Assembly: GCA_027621895.1 (NCBI GenBank)
Contig: JAQCAK010000138.1
Coordinates: 1-5,899, forward strand
DNA from: Pseudomonadota bacterium
Lineage (GTDB): Bacteria > Pseudomonadota > Gammaproteobacteria > Pseudomonadales > Azotimanducaceae
Direction: 5' to 3'
DNA length: 5,899 nt
A model generated the notes under the pieces. That model ran no database searches and was not told the DNA's origin. It saw only the letters and a program-made list of their open reading frames with translations. The translations under genes were made by a program, and so were the position numbers. How positions within the stretch are numbered: position 1 is the stretch's first letter; every line of letters starts with the position of its first letter. Below, piece after piece: positions 1 through 4,638 of the stretch.

Positions 1-33
1 TTCTATTCCCTTTAACTTGCCTTTAATGTCGGT

Positions 34-1665
34 TTGTTTCCTGTAAACTCGCCATTCTACGTGATCTGCAGCGTTTCTACCTTGATAGAAGTTTTCCCAG
101 CTTTTGATACTGCGAGACACCGGGCTTTTCTGGCCTGCGGTCTTCTCCTGGCTGGACTCGCTGTTACGATTCCCGCCCGCGCCGCGGAACTGGAACATGT
201 CACCATTGATATCGATCGTCTGCGGGAGCAGGTGACAGAGCGATATCGCGAGCGGGTCAGGGAAAAGGTCGCCAGCGAAACCAGGGCCAGGATCAGGAAC
301 CAGGTCGCTGATTCGGTCGAGGAAACGCTGCTGGATCAGATCGAAGACGTCATTGCCGACACTGCCGAGGACGCCCTGCCTCCTGGTGTCGTGGAGAAAC
401 CAACGCCCGAGATAGTGACCGGGCAGTTGCCTTCTGCAAGAATTCGCACAACCACAGCGGATGTCACTGATCGCCTGCTTGAAGCAAGACTGATGCAGAT
501 TCCCCGGGATGTCGAGCGGGCCGTTGACAGCGTGGTTGACCGGGAGGCCAATGCCGCGCTTCAGGACGAATGGCTGGTGATGACGGATGAAGAGACGCTG
601 GCGTCCCTGTCGTCCAGAGGTTATCGAATCACCAACGTCGAACCGCTCGCCGGACTGGGTTATCTGCTTGGCACCATCAGCGCCCCAACCACATTCAAAC
701 CCGGCGGGAAGCTGTTTCCAGAACTTCAGGTCATCGAGTCCTCGCAGCTGGCAGTAGACATGAACCATGTTTACTTTCCGCAGGACGAAACCCTGCCGCT
801 TCCCGCAACATCAGGCGCGGCAACTTTCACCTCGCAGAGTCCCGCAGATCATCAGCCTGGCCCGATACGAATCGGCATGATTGATTCCTCAATAGATCAG
901 CAGCATCCCGCCTTCTCGGAAACGAAAATTACCGAGAGACCTTTTACGCCGGCCGGGTTCGGGAAGGCAATGGAACATGGTACGGCTGTCGCATCGTTGA
1001 TGGTCGGACACACTGATGGTTTTGCAGGACTAAGCCCGGGCAGTGAACTTTTCAGTGGGGTCATTTTCGCACGGGACGGCAAAGGGCGCGTTTTTTCCAC
1101 GACCGCTGCGATCGTCAAGGCACTCAACTGGATGGCCGAACAGAATATTCATCTGGTGAACATGAGTATCGCCGGTCCTGACAATGCGATTCTGGCCAAG
1201 GCCGTCGCGCGCGCCTGCGAACAGGGTGTGACCCTGGTGACCGCCGCTGGCAATGCCGGACCGGCATCGCCCCCGCTCTACCCGGCAGGTTATGCCTGCA
1301 CGATTGCAGTGACCGCCGTGGATTCCAACAGCCGCATCTACTACCGCGCAAACCGGGGGGATCACATTGATTTCGCACTCCCCGGCGTCGATGTCCTGCA
1401 TGCAGTGCCTGGTGGCGGCTATGCCCGATCCAGTGGTACCTCCTACGCGGCGGCCGTCATGTCAGGACTCATTGCGGCTTCTATCCCCGAGGCCATGACA
1501 TCCGTGGCGGAAATTCGTCGACGCTTTGCGGCCGACGCAGTGGACTACGGCAAAGTCGGTATTGATCCGATTTTCGGGATGGGTGTGCTCCGCTCTAGAA
1601 CGGCATCACATATCTCAGCGTCAGCTGAACCAGGTTCTGCACATAGTCTGCTGAATTCAGATTAG
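34..1665 (+). CDS. Exported subtilisin-like (S8) serine protease
   Basis: Predicted subtilisin-family endopeptidase of 543 residues if read from TTG 34. The catalytic triad is visible: Asp284 in GMIDSSID, His315 in EHGTAVAS and Ser470 in SSGTSYAAA. The oxyanion-hole Asn407 lies in VTAAGN. A hydrophobic stretch at about residues 31-50, preceded by RHR and ending in ARAAE, looks like a Sec signal peptide, so the enzyme should act in the periplasm or beyond. Residues 52-115 are very rich in Glu, Arg and Asp and probably helical. Residues 178-218 (EWLVMTDEETLASL, then RGYRI) resemble the propeptide-like segment seen before the catalytic domain in proteobacterial S8 proteins; I infer this from pattern memory. 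The start is uncertain: TTG 34, GTG 61 and TTG 82 are in frame, none has a Shine-Dalgarno, and the first in-frame ATG (493) is far too late. TTG 82 gives the most normal signal peptide. The last 23 residues lie beyond the conserved GMGVL end and are antisense to the neighbouring barrel gene. The S8 identity is secure; the substrate is unknown. Confidence 0.93.
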   Translation: MFPVNSPFYVICSVSTLIEVFPAFDTARHRAFLACGLLLAGLAVTIPARAAELEHVTIDIDRLREQVTERYRERVREKVASETRARIRNQVADSVEETLLDQIEDVIADTAEDALPPGVVEKPTPEIVTGQLPSARIRTTTADVTDRLLEARLMQIPRDVERAVDSVVDREANAALQDEWLVMTDEETLASLSSRGYRITNVEPLAGLGYLLGTISAPTTFKPGGKLFPELQVIESSQLAVDMNHVYFPQDETLPLPATSGAATFTSQSPADHQPGPIRIGMIDSSIDQQHPAFSETKITERPFTPAGFGKAMEHGTAVASLMVGHTDGFAGLSPGSELFSGVIFARDGKGRVFSTTAAIVKALNWMAEQNIHLVNMSIAGPDNAILAKAVARACEQGVTLVTAAGNAGPASPPLYPAGYACTIAVTAVDSNSRIYYRANRGDHIDFALPGVDVLHAVPGGGYARSSGTSYAAAVMSGLIAASIPEAMTSVAEIRRRFAADAVDYGKVGIDPIFGMGVLRSRTASHISASAEPGSAHSLLNSD

Positions 1666-2518
1666 ATCGGTTGTCGGCGTTCAACGCCCGCAACTCCAGT
1701 TCAAGCTGCTTCGAAACCGGGTAGTTGCCGCGAATCTCGAACCGGGCCCGGCTGTCTTCCCGATACTGTCTGATAGATGGTTCCAGGCCCTCGTCATAGC
1801 GTCGGTTCTGAAATCGATAACTCACTTCAATCTGCGTATCACGATCAAAGAACGTGAACTCCCGGTGATAAACCAGCCGGGCTTCCCTGCTGTCATTACT
1901 GAAAACCTGATCATCGGCCGAATCCCGAAGGACTGACAATCTAACCATCCAGTAATGGCGCAGACCATTGACGAAGTAGTAAACGCTGCCATCAAACTGG
2001 TCCTGGTCGTTGTTCCTGCCAACGGCCTGGGGAAAGCGTTCATGACTTCTTTCATAGCCGAGGCGAATATAAATCCGGGTTGAGGGAAACCAGCTGATGG
2101 TAGGGGCAAACTGAAACAGCTCGAGAAAAGCATCTCCATCCAGGTGATAGTCGACGTAACGCAGGCTGCTGCCCAGAGAATATCCGTGCAGGTCCTTGTC
2201 AGCGCTCAGCGATACCAGGGAAAGCCGGCCGTCAAACTCATCAAAGGTGGAATAGCGCTTGTCAGCAAGATTGAGACTGGCACCAAGATCCAGCCCTTCA
2301 ACGGGTTCAAAGTGAATATCTGCACCCACCCCCAGGTCCCGGTAACTGTCACCCAGGCTGGTTGAAAGCTCCACGTCATCAACGGACACATTGGAATCAT
2401 GGCCGTACCCCATTTCCAGCTCAACCGCGCCACTGACACCTTCTTTCGCCAGCAGCCAGCCCGGCACAAGCAGCAGTATCAGCAGCGCCAATGCGCTGGC
2501 GTCGTTCAGGCTATACAC
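1595..2518 (-). CDS. Outer-membrane beta-barrel protein
   Basis: A 307-residue protein predicted to sit in the outer membrane. It begins at GTG 2518 with a hydrophobic segment (residues 9-24, ending WLLA before KEG) that reads as a signal peptide, although its n-region carries no Lys or Arg. The rest is alternating amphipathic beta-strand sequence, rich in aromatic girdle residues, and ends in LTLRYVMPF with the C-terminal Phe expected for recognition by the BAM machinery. Near the mature N-terminus is GYGHDSNV (residues 37-44). This recalls the first strand of DUF560/Slam-type barrels and other barrels that open with a G-x-DSNV motif, but no TPR domain precedes it, so the family is left open. 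GTG is forced as the start because an in-frame TAA lies only two codons upstream. The gene is convergent with the S8 protease and overlaps its end by 71 bp. A candidate promoter lies about 30 bp upstream. Barrel identity is likely; the transported or bound substrate is unknown. Confidence 0.82.
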   Translation of the reverse strand: MYSLNDASALALLILLLVPGWLLAKEGVSGAVELEMGYGHDSNVSVDDVELSTSLGDSYRDLGVGADIHFEPVEGLDLGASLNLADKRYSTFDEFDGRLSLVSLSADKDLHGYSLGSSLRYVDYHLDGDAFLELFQFAPTISWFPSTRIYIRLGYERSHERFPQAVGRNNDQDQFDGSVYYFVNGLRHYWMVRLSVLRDSADDQVFSNDSREARLVYHREFTFFDRDTQIEVSYRFQNRRYDEGLEPSIRQYREDSRARFEIRGNYPVSKQLELELRALNADNRSNLNSADYVQNLVQLTLRYVMPF

Positions 2519-2527
2519 AGATGGTTA

Positions 2528-2557
2528 CCGACAGGAACAGGCATGATTCACTATAAT
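2528..2557 (+). promoter_or_regulatory. Candidate promoter toward the small secreted gene
   Basis: A perfect TATAAT (2552-2557) lies 18 bp downstream of CCGACA (2528-2533), which matches the sigma-70 -35 box at 4/6. Transcription would start near 2564 and leave a leader of about 177 nt before the ATG at 2741. That is long, so a closer promoter that I cannot recognise may be the real one. It overlaps the candidate minus-strand promoter of the barrel gene. Confidence 0.35.
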
Positions 2558-2579
2558 TCAATCACTTAGGATTCCCCAA
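2550..2579 (-). promoter_or_regulatory. Candidate promoter of the barrel gene
   Basis: Read on the minus strand, TTGGGG (2579-2574) and TATAGT (2555-2550) are 18 bp apart, matching the sigma-70 consensus at 3/6 and 5/6. The predicted transcript would start near 2543 and give a leader of about 25 nt before the GTG start at 2518. The -10 box overlaps the -10 of a candidate promoter on the other strand. The call rests on pattern only. Confidence 0.3.
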
Positions 2580-2654
2580 TGCGATCTTTGCCGGATTGGA
2601 ATAAGTCTCATTCCTGGTGAAAGTCACGTGGTGTTAGGCATTTCGCCTGAATGT

Positions 2655-2682
2655 GTGCGATGATTACATTCGCTGATCGCAC
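2655..2682. promoter_or_regulatory. Inverted repeat in the leader region, possible operator or hairpin
   Basis: GTGCGAT (2655-2661) and ATCGCAC (2676-2682) form a perfect 7-bp inverted repeat with a 14-nt spacer. It lies about 60 bp before the ATG of the small secreted gene, where a dyadic regulator site or an RNA stem-loop in the leader would be plausible. No regulator family is recognised from the sequence, and a 7-bp dyad can occur by chance. Confidence 0.22.
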
Positions 2683-2728
2683 TTACCCCCCCTGGGGCCG
2701 CGCCGGCGCAAACATTTAGCGAGCCATT

Positions 2729-2733
2729 GAGGA
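2729..2733 (+). promoter_or_regulatory. Ribosome binding site fixing the start at 2741
   Basis: GAGGA sits 7 nt before ATG 2741. It is the clearest Shine-Dalgarno in the window and supports that start, which also places a signal peptide exactly at the N-terminus. Confidence 0.7.
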
Positions 2734-2740
2734 TGTTCCT

Positions 2741-3058
2741 ATGAAAATTGTACCTACTATTGCCGGGCTGTTGCTTGCCGGTACCTTTGCTGTCTCTGCC
2801 GAGGCGGGACCTTCCAAGAGCGAAGTCCTGACCTCCTGCAAGTCAGAAATAAACGAGTCATTTGAAGATATTTCACGAGTCCGTACTGCCAAGTACAAAT
2901 ACAAGTCCACCGGTACCTATGTGACTTTCAAGGTATCCACGGATGGAGAAATCCAGCGTGTGACCTGTACCTACAAGGACGGCATGGCAAGCCTGACCGA
3001 CGCTGACGGCGAACTGATCGCCAGCAAGACTGAAGCAGAAGCCGCCGTCGAGTCCTGA
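2741..3058 (+). CDS. Small secreted two-cysteine protein, function unknown
   Basis: A 105-residue protein that I do not recognise. It has a textbook Sec signal peptide: MK, a hydrophobic core at residues 6-18, and a cleavage site after either Ala20 (VSA) or Ala22 (AEA). The mature part is about 83 residues, hydrophilic and without further membrane segments. It holds exactly two cysteines, Cys33 and Cys76, which could form one disulfide in the periplasm. A lysine/tyrosine-rich segment (AKYKYKS, residues 50-56) leads into a short beta-like region (YVTFKVSTDGEIQRVTCTYKDG) that resembles a small compact domain. The last 15 residues are acidic and alanine-rich. The start is supported by GAGGA 7 nt upstream. 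A strong hairpin follows the stop by 13 bp, so this looks like a single-gene transcript. It is not a lipoprotein, since no lipobox Cys follows the signal. The gene is well supported; the function is open. Confidence 0.85.
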   Translation: MKIVPTIAGLLLAGTFAVSAEAGPSKSEVLTSCKSEINESFEDISRVRTAKYKYKSTGTYVTFKVSTDGEIQRVTCTYKDGMASLTDADGELIASKTEAEAAVES

Positions 3059-3071
3059 TCCAGGCCCCACC

Positions 3072-3100
3072 AAAGCAGGGAGCCACCGGCTCCCCGCTTT
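3072..3100. terminator. Strong bidirectional hairpin terminator
   Basis: A GC-rich stem of GGGAGCC (3078-3084) and GGCTCCC (3088-3094) with an ACC loop is extended, after one mismatch (A3077/C3095), by AAAGC (3072-3076) pairing with GCTTT (3096-3100). It lies 13 bp after the stop of the small secreted gene. The A-run on one side and T-run on the other would let it act in both directions, so it could also stop transcription of the RAYT gene coming from the right. The T-tract is only three bases and belongs to the stem; the mobile element begins 2 bp beyond it. Confidence 0.7.
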
Positions 3101-3102
3101 AC

Positions 3103-3122
3103 CGGGGACAGTTTACTTTTCT
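3103..3122 (+). repeat. Left outer terminal repeat of the RAYT unit
   Basis: CGGGGACAGTTTACTTTTCT is the exact reverse complement of 3995-4014. It begins 2 bp after the hairpin terminator of the upstream gene. Confidence 0.85.
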
Positions 3123-3133
3123 CTCCGGGTTAC

Positions 3134-3151
3134 AGGGACACCATAAACTTC
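3134..3151 (+). repeat. Left inner repeat, degenerate copy
   Basis: AGGGACACCATAAACTTC lies exactly 30 bp after the left outer core and matches the 18-bp core at 11 of 18 positions, with the GGGACA block and the final TTC kept. Its spacing mirrors the intact pair at the right end, which is the main reason for calling it a decayed copy. It ends 5 bp before the stop of the RAYT gene. Confidence 0.5.
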
Positions 3152-3156
3152 AGACC

Positions 3157-3837
3157 TTACCAGGGATATTCGTCGGCCGGAGATGCCGGCTCCGGCCCAC
3201 CTTTCCTGCGACGCAATCGCCGACCGACCCTGTCCTCGAGCCGACGAATAAATTGCTCATTGCCAACCGGGCGACCTGCACTCATGTTTTTCCGAATCCT
3301 GTCCACGGCCTCTCGGTCGTCCGCGTTCTGGAGATACCCCAGCCAGTCAGGTACCCTCGAAAGCATGGGCTCAACCTCTACAAGTCGATCACACAATCCG
3401 GCAAGGTGAGCTCTGGCTGATGACCAACGCCATTGTTCAGCCGTATCACAAAGCCCTGCTATCACCGGGTTCAATTCAACATAGCGAACCGCCGCCAGCA
3501 GATGAGCCTCATCCATCGCAATCGAATGGAATCTCTCTTGCCAGAGATGGCCCTGCCAACCGAACCGCCTGTTGATAGTTCGGGTATACCGACGGTGGGC
3601 TTCCCCAAAGAACCGGGCCAGAGAGTCCGGCTCCCGCGGAACAACAACCAGGTGTGTATGGTTCGGCATCAAACAGTATGCCCAGACAGAAACCTGGGCG
3701 CTGGCTTTCGCCTCGGACAGCAATTCAATGTAAAAGCGATAGTCCTGCTCACTGAAAAACGTCCGCTGCTTCCGCCCACCGCGCTGAGTCACGTGATGAG
3801 GAACATCTGGAATGACAATTCTGGCTGTTCTCGGCAT
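3157..3837 (-). CDS. REP-associated tyrosine transposase (RAYT, Y1/HUH family)
   Basis: A 226-residue single-strand DNA transposase of the IS200/IS605-related Y1_Tnp family. The HUH-type metal-binding pair is His60 and His62 in LMPNHTHLVVV, and the nicking tyrosine is probably Tyr119 in AAVRYVELNPV. The N-terminus MPRTARIVIPDVPHHVTQRG and the WQERFHSIAMDE block are also typical of RAYTs. A basic C-terminal tail (GRRLRRRKGG, residues 205-214) follows the catalytic domain and may bind DNA. The length is normal and no frameshift is seen, so the protein looks intact. ATG 3837 starts exactly at the conserved N-terminal motif; GGGA directly before it is a poor Shine-Dalgarno. The gene sits alone between inverted repeats, with its stop close to the left end. 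Such enzymes are thought to move or maintain short dispersed repeats rather than act as ordinary insertion sequences. Family assignment is secure; activity is not shown. Confidence 0.95.
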   Translation of the reverse strand: MPRTARIVIPDVPHHVTQRGGRKQRTFFSEQDYRFYIELLSEAKASAQVSVWAYCLMPNHTHLVVVPREPDSLARFFGEAHRRYTRTINRRFGWQGHLWQERFHSIAMDEAHLLAAVRYVELNPVIAGLCDTAEQWRWSSARAHLAGLCDRLVEVEPMLSRVPDWLGYLQNADDREAVDRIRKNMSAGRPVGNEQFIRRLEDRVGRRLRRRKGGPEPASPADEYPW

Positions 3838-3965
3838 TCCCGAATGCTAGCGACGTTGCTCGGCCGGGACAGGCGTCAATGCAATCGTTCGTTGTCAGCC
3901 TCCTGCTAGTTGGCGAGCCAGCATCAGCGGGCCTCATGGAATTTCAACATCCAACAGCCAGTTTC

Positions 3966-3983
3966 GAAAAGTAAACTGTCCCC
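3966..3983 (-). repeat. Right inner repeat of the RAYT unit
   Basis: GAAAAGTAAACTGTCCCC is an exact 18-bp copy of the core, in inverted orientation to the left outer repeat. It lies 30 bp before the next identical copy; the 12-bp spacer contains ATTACCCTG. Confidence 0.85.
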
Positions 3984-3994
3984 ATTACCCTGAA

Positions 3995-4014
3995 AGAAAA
4001 GTAAACTGTCCCCG
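3995..4014 (-). repeat. Right outer terminal repeat of the RAYT unit
   Basis: AGAAAAGTAAACTGTCCCCG is the exact reverse complement of the left outer repeat. It ends 2 bp before the ATG of the downstream membrane-protein gene and supplies an in-frame TAA (4002-4004) just upstream of that start. Confidence 0.85.
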
Positions 4015-4016
4015 AT

Positions 4017-4607
4017 ATGGAGATGCTTGCGGATTTTGGGGAGGTGGCTGTTGGGCTGGCGGTGGTGGCCTGCCTCATCTATGTGGGATATCAGTTGCGG
4101 GAAAGCCGCTCGCAGGCGCGGGCCGATACGCTGCAGCGCAGACTCGATACGCGTATCAGGACATGGCAACAGCAACTGGAAGTAGAGACGCTTCACTCAG
4201 CCAAAGACAAATTCTTCGAGTTTGAGCTCTACCGCGAGGATGCCGCGCTGCATGAGATTGAAGAGTTAACTCTGCGTGAGCGGCGAGCCCTGGAGCGGGA
4301 ACTGATGATAGAACTCACGTACTTCCAGAATCTTTTCTATCAAAGAACCCACCAACTGATCGAACCCGCAGACAGCCTGCCACTGGACTATATGCGATGT
4401 TTCGAGAGTGCACCGCAGCGCCGCGCATGGAAGGACCAGATACGCCTGACCAACCACTTCCCGCCGGACTTCGTCAGGCACGCGGATACCATTGTCAAAA
4501 AGTACGATGAAGTCGAACGGCGAATGGCCGCTGATGAAGACGCGGATTTCAGCGCGGTCGTCGCAGACGTATTCGATCTGCCCGCACCGCCTGCATGGAT
4601 CAGTTAA
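4017..4607 (+). CDS. Single-pass membrane protein, function unknown
   Basis: A 196-residue protein with one N-terminal membrane segment (about residues 8-26, VAVGLAVVACLIYVGYQL) followed directly by a positively charged stretch (RESRSQARADTLQRRLDTR). This charge pattern predicts a cytoplasmic C-terminal domain. Residues 30-115 are mostly charged alpha-helix; the remainder includes SAPQRRAWKDQIR and FPPDFVRHADTIV. The layout matches a loosely defined set of bacterial proteins that begin with a segment like AVVASLIYVGxQIRxN, of unknown function; this is recall, not a search result. Two in-frame ATGs (4017 and 4023) are possible and neither has a properly spaced Shine-Dalgarno. The RAYT unit ends 2 bp upstream, so the native promoter and ribosome binding site may have been displaced. 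The gene converges with the P450 gene with a 31-bp gap and no clear terminator between them. The coding region itself appears intact. Confidence 0.72.
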   Translation: MEMLADFGEVAVGLAVVACLIYVGYQLRESRSQARADTLQRRLDTRIRTWQQQLEVETLHSAKDKFFEFELYREDAALHEIEELTLRERRALERELMIELTYFQNLFYQRTHQLIEPADSLPLDYMRCFESAPQRRAWKDQIRLTNHFPPDFVRHADTIVKKYDEVERRMAADEDADFSAVVADVFDLPAPPAWIS

Positions 4608-4638
4608 CGGCGGATCGCATCAGCTGGTCAGCTTCCCG

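Larger units (their letters stand above)
3103..4014 (-). mobile_element. RAYT unit (REPtron-like) with inverted repeated ends
   Basis: A unit of about 0.9 kb consisting of one Y1/HUH transposase gene plus structured ends. The outermost 20 bp (3103-3122) are repeated perfectly in inverted orientation at 3995-4014. Each end carries a second copy of the 18-bp core GGGGACAGTTTACTTTTC offset by exactly 30 bp: exact at the right (3966-3983), degenerate at the left (3134-3151). The two 48-bp ends match at 37 of 48 positions. No flanking target duplication is visible, as expected for HUH enzymes. The 3838-3965 stretch between the transposase start and the right end contains no gene. RAYT genes flanked by inverted REP copies are known as REPtrons; here the flanking repeat lacks the usual REP hairpin, so the term is used by analogy. 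Whether the unit still moves is unknown. Confidence 0.75.

Noticed and set aside
1030..1401. Minus-strand open frames inside the S8 protease gene
   Set aside because: They are antisense to the conserved catalytic domain and have no recognisable domains or ribosome binding sites.
2519..2544. ATG at 2544 (minus strand) as an alternative start for the barrel gene
   Set aside because: It is in a different frame and reaches a stop after 12 codons; it also coincides with the predicted transcription start.
2689..2697. CCCCTGGGG palindrome
   Set aside because: The loop would be one base, so it cannot fold as a hairpin, and such short GC palindromes are expected by chance.
3865..3872. CGGGACAG resembling part of the RAYT repeat core
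   Set aside because: Only the first eight bases match; the rest of the core is absent and the spacing does not fit the 30-bp pattern.
3433..3909. A 158-residue plus-strand open frame across the RAYT gene
   Set aside because: It is antisense to the transposase catalytic motifs, runs past its start, and has no signs of a real protein.
3904..3923. Bulged hairpin upstream of the RAYT gene
   Set aside because: The pairing is three plus four base pairs with a four-base bulge, too weak to claim as a REP or regulatory stem.
4622..4633. AGCTG/CAGCT inverted repeat between the convergent membrane-protein and P450 genes
   Set aside because: The stem is only 5 bp with a 2-nt loop and there is no T-tract, so it is not a credible terminator.
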